NCBI RefSeq assembly: GCF_003075045.1
Contig: NZ_QCZD01000006.1
Span: 1-64,000 of the forward strand
DNA: 64,000 bases
DNA from: Maribacter litoralis
GTDB lineage: Bacteria; Bacteroidota; Bacteroidia; Flavobacteriales; Flavobacteriaceae
Direction of reading: 5' to 3'
The position numbers and the translations under genes were made by a program. Positions 33,630-42,333 of this stretch are shown one piece after another. Position 1 is the first letter of the stretch; every line of letters starts with the position of its first letter. Below the pieces are notes generated by a model that saw only the letters and a list, made by a program, of their open reading frames with translations, had not been told where the DNA came from and made no database searches.

Positions 33630-34796
33630 TTATACGGTTGTTTCCATAATATCGAGTTCTAAAGTCGGAACTAAATTAGCAGCTTCCTTCATTTTCTTGT
33701 CAATTATTTTTGCATAAATTTCGGTCGTCCTTATTTCTTTATGCCCTAATCGTTTTGAAACTGTATAGATGTCAGCGCCATTTTCAAGTAATAATACAGC
33801 GTTAGTGTGGCGAGCAGAATGAAAAGTAATGTGCTTAGTGATTCCCGCAAACATACACCATCGCAATAGTTGAAGATTCATATGCGCACTATAACGTAGG
33901 TTTGTAAAAACCCTGTCTTTCGGTTCAGAACGTTCGCCCAATAGTTCTCTGGCTTGTTTAGAGATATATAAATATTCCATACCCTCGGTCTTTTTCTGTT
34001 TAAAGACGATACGGAAAATTTTATTACCAGAATTGTCAATTCCTTCGTCCCTAACTTCAGACCACGTTAGCTTATGAATATCCGACCATCTTATGCCTGT
34101 TAATGCAGAAAATAAAAAAGCCTGTTTAAAGACTTTAATCTTGCAAGGTGTTTTCGCAAGGCTTTTCAATTCGTCTGAAGTCAAATATTCTCTTTTGGAT
34201 TCGCCCATCGCAAATCCTTTCACTTTTGTAATCAGATTTTCTTTTAGATATCCTTCATCAAATGCAGCTCGCATAGCGGCCTTGAATTTGTTGAAATAGG
34301 TATGTTTCGTGTTTTGAGATAAGTTTTTTTCGCTTTTGGTAACCGCAACAGTATCGAGGTATTTTTTAAATCCCTTGATGAAATCAATATCTATATCATT
34401 GAATGTAATATGATTGGGACAGTACCTTTCTAAATGCTTTTGAGCAGCATCCCAATTATCATAGTTGCCTTTAGTTTGATAGCGTTCTTCTTTTTTGAGG
34501 TCATAAAAATCTATAAAGCTCGTCCGTCCTCTGGAATTATTTTGGATTTTATATTTCCCTTGATAAATTTCTGCCTTACGAATAGCCAGAATTTGTTGAG
34601 CCAATTCAAGCTGTTCCTTATTTTTCTTTTTTTCGAAAGCTGAGTTGGGATTAGTAATGAGATAAAGCTCTAAATATTCAAATTCTCGAATATGCTTTAT
34701 CTTTCCTTCGGAAGTGGTTTTATGTCCTTTATAAAATTCAATATAAAGACTTGTCTTGCCACTTTTCAATTTTTTCTTTCTGAGATGGATTTTCAT
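33630..34796 (-). CDS. int: Tyrosine recombinase/integrase of the ICE
   Basis: Start chosen at ATG 34796 (MKIHLRKKKLKSGKTSLYIE, 388 residues) since this is the usual N-terminus of Bacteroidetes integrases; the frame is open to 34934 but the extra part crosses an operator-like repeat region. Domains: N-terminal arm-binding (1-90), SAM-like core-binding (100-200) and catalytic (210-380). Catalytic residues are seen as R in LTGIRWSDIHKL, HSAR for H-x-x-R, the later H in RLGHKEIRTTEIY and Y in the latter. It integrates and excises the element at a site next to mnmE. Confidence 0.93.
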   Translation of the reverse strand: MKIHLRKKKLKSGKTSLYIEFYKGHKTTSEGKIKHIREFEYLELYLITNPNSAFEKKKNKEQLELAQQILAIRKAEIYQGKYKIQNNSRGRTSFIDFYDLKKEERYQTKGNYDNWDAAQKHLERYCPNHITFNDIDIDFIKGFKKYLDTVAVTKSEKNLSQNTKHTYFNKFKAAMRAAFDEGYLKENLITKVKGFAMGESKREYLTSDELKSLAKTPCKIKVFKQAFLFSALTGIRWSDIHKLTWSEVRDEGIDNSGNKIFRIVFKQKKTEGMEYLYISKQARELLGERSEPKDRVFTNLRYSAHMNLQLLRWCMFAGITKHITFHSARHTNAVLLLENGADIYTVSKRLGHKEIRTTEIYAKIIDKKMKEAANLVPTLELDIMETTV

Positions 34797-34797
34797 A

Positions 34798-34847
34798 CGA
34801 GGTGTAATTTTTACACCTCGGGTGTAAAAAATAATTTCGAGGTGTAA
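34798..34847. promoter_or_regulatory. Phased GGTGTAA sites and palindrome at the int start
   Basis: GGTGTAA occurs at 34801, 34821 and 34841, exactly 20 bp apart, and inverted as TTACACC at 34811-34817. The first pair forms a perfect palindrome CGAGGTGTAA-N3-TTACACCTCG (34798-34820) that begins one base upstream of the integrase ATG. A degenerate ATGTAA follows at 34853. The spacing of two helical turns suggests cooperative binding by one protein, for example the integrase, an excisionase or a repressor. The hairpin could also mask the translation start. Confidence 0.65.
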
Positions 34848-34917
34848 ATTAGATGTAATAAAAGTATGAAAATCGGATAACCAAGAGAAAGTAAAACTTC
34901 GAGAGTTATCAACAGTC

Positions 34918-34956
34918 ATTTGATTTACAGGCAATTAAACCCAATTGAAATCAAAT
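34918..34956. other. Candidate attachment (attR) core with inverted repeats
   Basis: Between the mnmE stop (34968) and the integrase lies ATTTGATTT (34918-34926) and its complement (34948-34956), enclosing the shorter dyad CAATT-AAACCC-AATTG (34932-34947... inner arms). A small dyad around a 6-bp centre is the form expected of a tyrosine-recombinase core. The second att copy would be left of the window, so the direct-repeat test cannot be made here. Confidence 0.35.
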
Positions 34957-34967
34957 AATATTAGCAA

Positions 34968-36365
34968 CTATTTCCCTATACAAAAATTAGCGAAAATATT
35001 CCCCAATAATTCATCATTGGTGACTTGTCCTGTAATCTCACCTAAATGATATAGTGCTTCACGTACGTCAATGGCCATTAAATCGCTAGAAAGTTCTGCT
35101 TTCATACCGAATTGCACTTTTTCTATTTCTTCTAATGCTTTTAATAGTGAGTTGTAATGACGTGTGTTGGTGACAATAGTCTCATTATTACGGAGTGCTC
35201 CTGTATTTACAAATTCTAAAAGGCTGTTTTGTAATTCCTCAACACCTTCTCCCGTTTTTGCGGATAGATATTTGACCTCATTTAAATAAGTAGCTATTTT
35301 TTCTTTATCTGTTTCCGAAAGTGTATCGGCTTTGTTCACCAATAGAACTAAAGGTTTTAAAGGATTCTGATTTTTTATTTTTTCAAAATCAATGACAATA
35401 TTTTTCAACTTTTGATCATCTGCCAAAAGTTTAGATCCATCAACCAATAACAATACTACCTGGGCCTGTTCAATTTTTTCAAAGGTTTTTTTAATGCCCA
35501 TTCCTTCCACAACATCTTCGGTTTCCCGAATACCCGCGGTATCAATAAATCGAAATCCTATTCCACCAATTGAAATCTCATCTTCTATAGTGTCTCTGGT
35601 TGTTCCTGCAATATCTGATACCAACGCACGGTCTTCATTTAAAAATGCATTTAAAAGGGTAGATTTGCCCACATTTGGCTCGCCTACTATGGCAACGGGT
35701 ATTCCATTTTTTATCACATTGCCGACAGCAAAAGAATCAATCAATCCTTGTAATACTTTTTGAATTCGAGCCAATAGGTCTTTGAACGCGGTTCGGTCGG
35801 CAAATTCTACATCTTCTTCCGAAAAATCGAGCTCAAGTTCAATTAGGGATGCAAAATTTAAAAGTTCTGTTCGTAATTGTTTTATTTCATTGCTAAAACC
35901 ACCGCGCATTTGTTGCATGGCAATTTGGTGGCTAGCGGCATTATCACTGGATATAAGGTCGGCAACAGCTTCTGCCTGACTCAAATCCATCTTACCATTT
36001 AAGAAAGCTCTTAGCGTAAATTCTCCCGCATCAGCAGTTCTGCATCCGTTTCTTAGGAATAACTGTATGATTTGTTGCTGGATATAGGGAGAACCATGGC
36101 AAGATATTTCTACGACATTTTCACCAGTATATGAATGCGGATTTTTGAAAACCGAAACAAGGGCTTGATCCATGGTGTTTTTTTCATCCATAATATAACC
36201 TAAATGAATGGTGTGGCTTTTTTGGTCTTCAAGTATTTTGCCAGATGCCGATTTAAAATGTTTTGATGCTATTGTAATTGCTTCCGGACCAGAAAGTCTA
36301 ATGACTGCAATTGCTCCTGCGCCTGCGGGAGTTGCTAATGCTACTATAGTATCTGTTTTAATCAT
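34968..36365 (-). CDS. mnmE: tRNA modification GTPase MnmE
   Basis: The enzyme, with MnmG, adds the carboxymethylaminomethyl group to U34 of certain tRNAs. It has 465 residues: N-terminal THF-binding domain (1-115), helical domain, a G domain with GEPNVGKS (about 229), DIAGTTRD, DTAGI and NKAD (about 345), and the invariant end FCIGK, which provides the catalytic cysteine. The gene is complete despite the integrated element at its 3' side. No operon partner on this strand. Confidence 0.97.
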   Translation of the reverse strand: MIKTDTIVALATPAGAGAIAVIRLSGPEAITIASKHFKSASGKILEDQKSHTIHLGYIMDEKNTMDQALVSVFKNPHSYTGENVVEISCHGSPYIQQQIIQLFLRNGCRTADAGEFTLRAFLNGKMDLSQAEAVADLISSDNAASHQIAMQQMRGGFSNEIKQLRTELLNFASLIELELDFSEEDVEFADRTAFKDLLARIQKVLQGLIDSFAVGNVIKNGIPVAIVGEPNVGKSTLLNAFLNEDRALVSDIAGTTRDTIEDEISIGGIGFRFIDTAGIRETEDVVEGMGIKKTFEKIEQAQVVLLLVDGSKLLADDQKLKNIVIDFEKIKNQNPLKPLVLLVNKADTLSETDKEKIATYLNEVKYLSAKTGEGVEELQNSLLEFVNTGALRNNETIVTNTRHYNSLLKALEEIEKVQFGMKAELSSDLMAIDVREALYHLGEITGQVTNDELLGNIFANFCIGK

Positions 36366-36444
36366 CGTGCAAAAATAATCAATTATTACCTGTTGTTCTT
36401 TTCTTAATTTTCAAGTGTTATATTTTCTGTATTCAATTATATAG

Positions 36445-36452
36445 TAATTTTG
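36445..36452 (+). promoter_or_regulatory. Promoter -7 element of the coiled-coil protein gene
   Basis: TAATTTTG matches TAnnTTTG, 24 bp before ATG 36477. The -33 position shows only TTTT-like sequence, so the match is partial. Confidence 0.45.
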
Positions 36453-36476
36453 CGTGTTATAAATTATAATCAGAAA

Positions 36477-36884
36477 ATGAAAAAAGTATTTGTTTTAGTA
36501 GTATTTATGTTTGTTTCTTTTGCGGGAGTTGCTCAAAACGACACTACCGAATCTTCTAGCGAAATAACCTTGGAACAAGAAAAGGAAATGGAAGAGGTAA
36601 AGAAAAAGGTTGAAAAAGCAGAAGCGAAAGCTAAAAAAGAAAAGAAAGAGGCTGCGGAACAAAAAAAGATCGAAAAATTACAAAAGCAGATCAAGAACAA
36701 AGAAAAATCTATTTCAAGCGAAAAAAAGCAAATTGAAAAGTTAAAAGCCCAACTAGAAAAAGGTAAAGTTAAGGGTACTCTTTCTCCTGTAGATATTCAG
36801 AAAAAAGAAGATAAAATTGCTAAGAGCCAAATAAAATTAATGAAGGAGCAAGAAAAACTTAAAAAGCTGAATAGAAAACTTTAA
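36477..36884 (+). CDS. Secreted Lys/Glu-rich coiled-coil protein, unknown function
   Basis: Start at ATG 36477 begins a clear signal peptide (KKVFVLVVFMFVSFAGVAQ); the product has 135 residues. After it, residues 30-135 are an almost uninterrupted charged coiled coil of lysine, glutamate and glutamine with no cysteine. I recognise no specific family; similar short periplasmic coiled-coil proteins are common in Flavobacteria. It stands alone, divergent from mnmE and 70 bp before the DUF4870 gene. Confidence 0.75.
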   Translation: MKKVFVLVVFMFVSFAGVAQNDTTESSSEITLEQEKEMEEVKKKVEKAEAKAKKEKKEAAEQKKIEKLQKQIKNKEKSISSEKKQIEKLKAQLEKGKVKGTLSPVDIQKKEDKIAKSQIKLMKEQEKLKKLNRKL

Positions 36885-36900
36885 AGGCTCTTTTTGTAAC

Positions 36901-36918
36901 ATTTATGCGATTTATGCG
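36901..36918. repeat. Tandem ATTTATGCG pair
   Basis: ATTTATGCG is repeated directly (36901-36909 and 36910-36918) upstream of the DUF4870 gene at 36955. It may be a small slippage duplication or a binding site; nothing else supports a role. Confidence 0.3.
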
Positions 36919-36954
36919 TCTTATTTGTAGTATTCATCATTAAATCAATCAAAA

Positions 36955-37323
36955 ATGGAACTAGTAAATAAAAATTCAATCGCAGTACGTGAAGACCGAA
37001 ATCTATTGGTCATAACACATTTATCTCAATATTTAGATTTTGTAACGGGTTTTGGCGGACTACTTGTACCGTTGGTAATTTGGCTAACGACCAAAGATTC
37101 TGTTATAGGTATGGACGAGCATGGCAAATCGGTTATTAATTTTCAATTGACCTTGATCTTGTATTTGGTTATTGGTATACCTGGAATATTATTGTTTGGA
37201 CTGGGAATATTATTATTGATTTTTGCAGGTATTTTATCTATAGTGATGCCCGCTGTCAATGCTATTAGAGCTAGTAATGGAGAATCGCCCAGTTATTTCG
37301 GAACGTTTAGATTTATTTCATAA
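36955..37323 (+). CDS. DUF4870 (Tic20-like) membrane protein
   Basis: The 122-residue protein matches DUF4870: THLSQYLDFVTGFGGLLVPLVIW, then a polar stretch DEHGKSVINFQLTL and two long hydrophobic helices, and a closing NAIRASNGESPSY. About three membrane segments. The family has no known function in bacteria. A bidirectional terminator follows it. Confidence 0.85.
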   Translation: MELVNKNSIAVREDRNLLVITHLSQYLDFVTGFGGLLVPLVIWLTTKDSVIGMDEHGKSVINFQLTLILYLVIGIPGILLFGLGILLLIFAGILSIVMPAVNAIRASNGESPSYFGTFRFIS

Positions 37324-37342
37324 ACGAGTTAATAAGACAAAA

Positions 37343-37374
37343 AAAAAGGGTCAGTTGAAAAACTGACCCTTTTT
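37343..37374. terminator. Bidirectional terminator between DUF4870 gene and dnaN
   Basis: Stem AAAAAGGGTCAGTT (37343-37356), GAAA tetraloop, and AACTGACCCTTTTT (37361-37374). The A and T runs on both sides serve convergent genes. Confidence 0.9.
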
Positions 37375-37398
37375 AATTTATGAATATTTGGTAAATAG

Positions 37399-38517
37399 TT
37401 AGCTATTCAGCATAACCGGCATTACCAACATTGTTACATATTCGCCTTCATCTAAACCATCGGAAGGGGTAAGTATACCGGCCCGGTTAGGTAAGCTCAT
37501 TTCTAAAGAAACTTCATCTGAGCTTAAGTTGTTCAACATTTCAGTTAAGAACCTTGAGTTAAACCCTATTTGCATGTCATCACCTTGGTAAGCACAAGTC
37601 AATCTTTCTTCGGCCTTGTTAGAATAATCGATATCCTCTGCAGATATATTTAATTCTGCACCAGCGATCTTTAAACGAATTTGGTGTGTTGTTTTATTGG
37701 AAAATATAGAAACCCTTCTTACAGAACTTAAAAATTGGTTTCTTGCTATTGTAAGCTGATTAGGATTCTCTTTAGGAATTACCGCTTCGTAATTAGGGTA
37801 TTTACCATCTATTAATCTACAGATAAGCTCTGTATCTTCAAAACTGAACTTGGCATTACTTTCATTATACTCAATAAGGACGTCTGATTCACTGCCTGCT
37901 AAAATTCCCTTTAACAATGTCAAAGGCTTTTTAGGCATAATAAATTCTGCAACTTGAGATGCCCTAACATCTGTACGTTGATACTTCACCAATTTATGTG
38001 CATCTGTTGCAACAAAGGTTAAATTCTCTGGTGAGAACTGAAAGAAAACACCGCTCATTACAGGTCTTAAATCATCGTTACCGGCAGCGAAAATGGTTTT
38101 ATTGATCGCAATAGCAAGAATATCACCAAGCAAGGTTGTTGAACTTGGGCTGGTAAGTTCAACTGCTTTTGGAAATTCCGCTCCGTCCGCATATGCTAAA
38201 GCATATTTACCGTGATTAGAGCTGATCTCTACCGTATTGTTATCTTCAACTACGAAAGTTAATGGCTGTTCTGGAAAAGTTTTCAGCGTTTCTAAAAGTA
38301 ATCTTGCCGGTACTGCAATTGTGCCTTCGTTATCAGAATCTACAGTGATCACAGAACTCATGGTAGTTTCTAAATCAGACGCCGATACGGTTAGTTTGTC
38401 CTTTTGCAAGTCGAACAGGAAATTATCTAGTATTGGTAATGTATTACTGTTGTTGATTACACCTCCTAATATTTGGAGTTGTTTTAGCAAATAGGTACTT
38501 GAAACTATAAATTTCAT
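37399..38517 (-). CDS. dnaN: DNA polymerase III beta sliding clamp
   Basis: The 372-residue protein shows the three repeated beta-clamp domains; N-terminus MKFIVSSTYLLKQLQILGGV, mid motif RPVMSGVFFQF and end YVTMLVMPVML, the usual clamp ending. It encircles DNA and holds the replicase. It is not beside dnaA or recF here, as is normal in Bacteroidetes. Single gene; the 277 bp upstream hold no other gene. Confidence 0.97.
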   Translation of the reverse strand: MKFIVSSTYLLKQLQILGGVINNSNTLPILDNFLFDLQKDKLTVSASDLETTMSSVITVDSDNEGTIAVPARLLLETLKTFPEQPLTFVVEDNNTVEISSNHGKYALAYADGAEFPKAVELTSPSSTTLLGDILAIAINKTIFAAGNDDLRPVMSGVFFQFSPENLTFVATDAHKLVKYQRTDVRASQVAEFIMPKKPLTLLKGILAGSESDVLIEYNESNAKFSFEDTELICRLIDGKYPNYEAVIPKENPNQLTIARNQFLSSVRRVSIFSNKTTHQIRLKIAGAELNISAEDIDYSNKAEERLTCAYQGDDMQIGFNSRFLTEMLNNLSSDEVSLEMSLPNRAGILTPSDGLDEGEYVTMLVMPVMLNS

Positions 38518-38782
38518 TCTTTAAATTTTATTGATATCGTTCTTGAAATTATCAAGAAAAATAGGTTTTAATCCTTAATGTTGGCAGTTTTCAATATCAG
38601 CAAAGATATTTTAATTGCCCTTTTTTAAGAAACAAACTTATTAACAGTTTGTTGTTGGTCAAGGTACGGTATACTACTAGTTATTACTGCATTATGCTCA
38701 TTAAATTTTTATTAGTACACTAGTTATTAACTTTTACTATTTTGTGTTAGTACTAAAGTACATCAACCTGCACAATAAATCT
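38518..38782. other. AT-rich spacer between the SAM hydrolase and dnaN genes
   Basis: It contains two copies of ACTAGTTATTA (near 38691 and 38720), but no DnaA box cluster, RNA gene or convincing frame. It should hold the dnaN promoter, although no exact TAnnTTTG was found on the minus strand. Confidence 0.4.
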
Positions 38783-38820
38783 ACACTATAATGGCTATTC
38801 AAAATCTACCATTATAGTGT
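38783..38820. terminator. 12-bp hairpin overlapping the SAM hydrolase stop
   Basis: Arms ACACTATAATGG (38783-38794) and CCATTATAGTGT (38809-38820) pair perfectly over a 14-nt loop that includes the stop codon (38795-38797). No strong T-run follows on the minus strand, so it may protect the mRNA end rather than terminate. Confidence 0.5.
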
Positions 38821-39625
38821 CTCTATAATCTAACCCTAAAAGGGTAGAGGCTCCACCAACGGTTGTAAGGTTGCTTTTAAATATAGCCAATTCTATGTAT
38901 TCTGACGAATTAAAAATTGCCAATAGGTCTCCCGCACTTTTTCTATGATTCTTCTCTACACTATAGTCTATAAAGTCATTATAGGCTTTATGAATCGTAT
39001 TGATTTTATGATTACGAGCCAAAAGGGTGTAATTTCTATCTTTTCTGTAAGCATCGAATAGATTTTTTCTAATATTCGTTACTACATTACCATAGTTATC
39101 AATATAAATGACACTGCCAATAATTTTCTTGCCATCTTCTACGATTCTAGGCGCAAATTCCCTTAAATTCTTTAAATCTATAAAAGGCTTGCCTACCAAT
39201 TCTAAGGTACCACCACGTGCTATATGACAGGCAACCTGTATAAAGACATTAAGAACGGGGAATGAGTTTGCGATTGAATCTGGTAAGTGTATTTCAAATA
39301 CTTTTTCCGGAGTCATTTCAGATGTGATAAGCCCAATGACACCGGTGTTTGCGCTTATAAAGTAATGTCCGTTGACCAAAGCTACAATGTGCTTGTTGTC
39401 TGGAGTTTCTTCTGAATCTACACCAACAATATGTATAGTGCCTTTAGGGAAACTGTTGTATGAATTAGATAAAATATATGCACATTCTTGAATGTTGAAC
39501 GGCATGATATCATGCGAAATATCAACAATTTTCGCATCGGGCAATTCGGTATATATGGAGCCTTTTAAAACAGCTACAAAGTGATCTTTTAATCCGAAAT
39601 CTGTTGTTAGGGTGATTATTGCCAT
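38795..39625 (-). CDS. SAM hydroxide adenosyltransferase (DUF62/SAM hydrolase)
   Basis: The enzyme splits S-adenosylmethionine with water to adenosine and methionine; relatives use chloride or fluoride. Family motifs: TLTTDFGLKDHFVA at the start, IVDISHDI, GVDSEE, ISANTGVIG and YIDNYGNVVTNI near residue 175. It has 276 residues, normal size. Located alone between dnaN and phoH and divergent from the latter. Physiological role in bacteria remains unclear. Confidence 0.9.
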   Translation of the reverse strand: MAIITLTTDFGLKDHFVAVLKGSIYTELPDAKIVDISHDIMPFNIQECAYILSNSYNSFPKGTIHIVGVDSEETPDNKHIVALVNGHYFISANTGVIGLITSEMTPEKVFEIHLPDSIANSFPVLNVFIQVACHIARGGTLELVGKPFIDLKNLREFAPRIVEDGKKIIGSVIYIDNYGNVVTNIRKNLFDAYRKDRNYTLLARNHKINTIHKAYNDFIDYSVEKNHRKSAGDLLAIFNSSEYIELAIFKSNLTTVGGASTLLGLDYRDTIMVDFE

Positions 39626-39755
39626 ACAGCAATGTTGATATGTTTTTGGTTAGTCAAACTTAAAATTTGCTTAAATTTGATATACAAAACTAAACAAAAA
39701 AACAGCGATTAGAAATTAATATTCGCTAACTATAAATCATTATAAAAACGACTGT

Positions 39756-40709
39756 TTGAACGAGATAATTCTAGAACTTACCGAAATTAGCCCAAGAGAA
39801 TTTTTTGGGCAGCAAAACGAGCATATTGATTTATTGAAAAAGTACTTTCCGAAGTTGAAAATTGTTGCCCGTGGCAATAAAATCAAAGCCTTTGGAGACG
39901 AAGAACTTTTAGAAGAGTTTGAAAGGCGGTTCGATTTACTTACCCAGCATTTCATAAAGTACAATAAGTTGGACGAAAATAGCATTGAACGTGTACTCAC
40001 AAGTTCAGATGACCAAGAGCTACAATCGTCAAAAAACAGCGGCGAAACTTTGGTACACGGTGTCAGCGGCAGATTAATAAAAGCGCAGACCGCCAACCAA
40101 CGTCGTTTGGTAGATGCCTCTAAAAAGAACGATATGGTTTTCGCTATTGGCCCGGCCGGTACAGGAAAAACATATACCGGTGTAGCGCTAGCAGTAAAAG
40201 CATTAAAAGAAAAACAGGTCAAGAAAATCATCTTGACAAGACCAGCTGTTGAAGCTGGGGAAAATCTTGGTTTTTTGCCGGGTGATCTAAAGGAAAAGCT
40301 AGATCCTTATATGCAGCCTTTGTATGATGCCCTTAGAGATATGATCCCTGCCGAAAAATTGGTACATTATATTGAAAACGGTACCATACAGATCGCTCCT
40401 ATGGCATTTATGCGTGGTAGAACTTTAGATAATGCCTTTGTTATTCTAGATGAGGCACAAAATACCACTCATGCCCAAATGAAAATGTTTTTGACCAGAA
40501 TGGGTAGAAACGCGAGATTTTTAATTACTGGAGATCCTGGGCAGATAGATTTACCGCGTAGAACAATTTCAGGGTTAAAAGAGGCTTTACTTATTTTAAA
40601 CAATGTTGAGGGTATTGAGGTTATATACCTAGATGATAAAGATGTAATTCGTCATAAGTTGGTTAAAAAGGTAATTGACGCATATAAGACTATTGAACAT
40701 CACAATTAA
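39756..40709 (+). CDS. PhoH-family ATPase (PhoH-like)
   Basis: Start is TTG at 39756, since no ATG is available before the conserved N-terminus ([17 protein letters not shown]) and relatives begin in the same way. The 317-residue cytosolic ATPase carries Walker [12 protein letters not shown] (about residue 132), Walker [10 protein letters not shown] and [10 protein letters not shown]. It is related to RNA helicase domain I and is linked to ribosome or RNA metabolism. purC follows after 8 bp, in the same transcript. Confidence 0.92.
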   Translation: MNEIILELTEISPREFFGQQNEHIDLLKKYFPKLKIVARGNKIKAFGDEELLEEFERRFDLLTQHFIKYNKLDENSIERVLTSSDDQELQSSKNSGETLVHGVSGRLIKAQTANQRRLVDASKKNDMVFAIGPAGTGKTYTGVALAVKALKEKQVKKIILTRPAVEAGENLGFLPGDLKEKLDPYMQPLYDALRDMIPAEKLVHYIENGTIQIAPMAFMRGRTLDNAFVILDEAQNTTHAQMKMFLTRMGRNARFLITGDPGQIDLPRRTISGLKEALLILNNVEGIEVIYLDDKDVIRHKLVKKVIDAYKTIEHHN

Positions 40710-40717
40710 AAAATTTC

Positions 40718-41674
40718 ATGGCAAATAATACTATTTACGAAACAGAATTTAATTTTCCGGGACAAAAAGATGTCTATAAGGGCAAAGTGAGATCGGTCTA
40801 TACTTTAGAGAATGATAGGTTGGTTATGATCGCTACAGATAGGTTGTCTGCATTTGATGTGGTGATGCCAAAAGGAATTCCTTACAAAGGGCAGATCTTA
40901 AATCAGATTGCTACCCAAATGATGGCATCTACAGAAGATATTGTTCCAAATTGGCTAACGGCTACTCCTGATCCCAACGTTGCCGTAGGTGTTGCCTGTG
41001 AACCTTTTAAAATTGAAATGGTAATTCGTGGCTATTTATCCGGTCATGCGGCAAGAGAATATAAATTGGGTAAAAGAATGCTTTGCGGGGTTGCAATGCC
41101 CGATGGTATGAAAGAAAACGATAAATTTCCTAGTCCGATTATTACTCCTGCCACCAAAGCTGAAATGGGTGATCATGATGAAGATATTTCAAAGGAGGAT
41201 ATTTTAAGCAAAGGAATTGTTTCTGCTGAAGATTATGCACTTCTTGAAAAGTATACATATGCACTCTTTCAACGAGGTACTGAAATAGCCGCAGATAGAG
41301 GGTTGATATTAGTGGATACCAAATATGAATTTGGAAAGACCAAAGACGGTGAAATTGTTTTAATCGATGAAATCCATACTCCCGATTCATCACGATATTT
41401 TTATTCTGAAGGATACCAAGAAAGACAAGATGCGAACGAGCCTCAAAAACAACTTTCAAAAGAGTTTGTAAGACAGTGGTTGATAGCAAATGATTTCCAA
41501 GGATTGGAAGGGCAAACTGTTCCAGAAATGTCAGACGAGTATATAGAATCTGTTTCAGAAAGGTATATTGAGCTTTACGAACATATAACCGGCGAACCTT
41601 TTGTAAAAGCCGATACTACTCATATTCACGATAGGATCAATAGAAATGTTTTAAATTATTTAGAGAGCTTATAA
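40718..41674 (+). CDS. purC: SAICAR synthetase (phosphoribosylaminoimidazole-succinocarboxamide synthase)
   Basis: The enzyme joins CAIR and aspartate using ATP in purine synthesis. It has 318 residues, the longer type. Motifs: [48 protein letters not shown] and [13 protein letters not shown]. It lies 8 bp after phoH and converges with the exonuclease gene, only 2 bp separating the stops. Confidence 0.96.
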   Translation: MANNTIYETEFNFPGQKDVYKGKVRSVYTLENDRLVMIATDRLSAFDVVMPKGIPYKGQILNQIATQMMASTEDIVPNWLTATPDPNVAVGVACEPFKIEMVIRGYLSGHAAREYKLGKRMLCGVAMPDGMKENDKFPSPIITPATKAEMGDHDEDISKEDILSKGIVSAEDYALLEKYTYALFQRGTEIAADRGLILVDTKYEFGKTKDGEIVLIDEIHTPDSSRYFYSEGYQERQDANEPQKQLSKEFVRQWLIANDFQGLEGQTVPEMSDEYIESVSERYIELYEHITGEPFVKADTTHIHDRINRNVLNYLESL

Positions 41675-41676
41675 AG

Positions 41677-42333
41677 CTATCTAAGTAAAGACTTAAGCGA
41701 AAAGTTTTTCTTTTCTTTTAAACGCGATATAATCTTTAAAAAGGCGACTGCTGTAATATAAGCGTCGCCTAATGCTGTATGTCTATCTTTTCTGGAGATA
41801 GAAAATTTTTCTGCAAGTTCGTCTAATGAGTAGTTAGATTTTGGTTGTACTAAATAAGATTTTATGAGTGTTTTTTTATAAATGACACCCGTATCAAGTA
41901 CCGTATTTTTCAGTTTAGGCAATCCATGTCTCTCTAAAGCTGTGTTTAGCATACCCATATCAAACCCTGCATGGTGGGCGACAATAATTGCATTACCAAC
42001 ATATTCAAGGAATTTTTGCATTGCTGAAATTTCACTTATACAATCTCTTTGACCGTTTTTTAATAAGCCATGTACATGTACGGTCTCTTTATTGAATTTC
42101 TCTTGCTCTAAATAGATGTCGAATACATCTTGAACAGAGATGATCTCTTTTTTGATTTTTACGGCTCCAATAGATAATATACGATCTTCTTCAAAGCTAA
42201 AACCGGTCGTTTCAGTGTCAAGAACAACAAAAACCAAGTCATCAAAATTTTTACTTTGAGTTTCCTTGAATAGATTCTCATAGCTTTTCCAAAATTCCGG
42301 AAGATTCTTTGGTGTTTTTTTAAATAGTCCCAT
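41677..42333 (-). CDS. DnaQ-like 3'-5' exonuclease
   Basis: A DEDDh exonuclease of 218 residues, with motif I VVLDTETTGFSFEEDRIL (residue about 33), motif II AHHAGFDMGML and motif III HTALGDAYIT. It resembles the epsilon proofreading subunit but more likely acts as a stand-alone repair or turnover nuclease. It overlaps by one base the nucleotidyltransferase/CBS gene, and the two are a conserved pair in Flavobacteria, implying a shared but unknown role. Confidence 0.88.
   Translation of the reverse strand: MGLFKKTPKNLPEFWKSYENLFKETQSKNFDDLVFVVLDTETTGFSFEEDRILSIGAVKIKKEIISVQDVFDIYLEQEKFNKETVHVHGLLKNGQRDCISEISAMQKFLEYVGNAIIVAHHAGFDMGMLNTALERHGLPKLKNTVLDTGVIYKKTLIKSYLVQPKSNYSLDELAEKFSISRKDRHTALGDAYITAVAFLKIISRLKEKKNFSLKSLLR

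Larger units (their letters stand above)
1..34967. mobile_element. Integrative conjugative element, integrase-proximal part (left end outside window)
   Basis: The stretch holds Bacteroidetes-type transfer genes (traE, F, G, I, J), rteC, a replication initiator/loader pair, two excisionase-like HTH proteins, a tyrosine integrase and about 22 kb of metal-efflux cargo. The integrase lies next to the 3' end of mnmE, and gene content changes abruptly there to housekeeping functions. The right boundary is set at the mnmE stop; the true att core may lie slightly to the left, around 34918-34956. The left boundary and the duplicated att copy are not in the window. That this is an ICE is well supported; whether it is still mobile is not shown, since relaxase and coupling-protein genes would lie further left. 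Confidence 0.9.

Noticed and set aside
33630-34796. Integrase as a sign of a prophage
   Set aside because: No capsid, tail or lysis genes are present; tra genes and rteC indicate an ICE.
34797-34934. Longer integrase from ATG 34934
   Set aside because: The extra 46 residues span the phased GGTGTAA operator and palindrome and lack the usual integrase N-terminus, which starts at 34796.
38518-38794. AT-rich region beside dnaN as a chromosome origin
   Set aside because: No DnaA-box cluster and no dnaA nearby; dnaN is commonly unlinked from the origin in Bacteroidetes.
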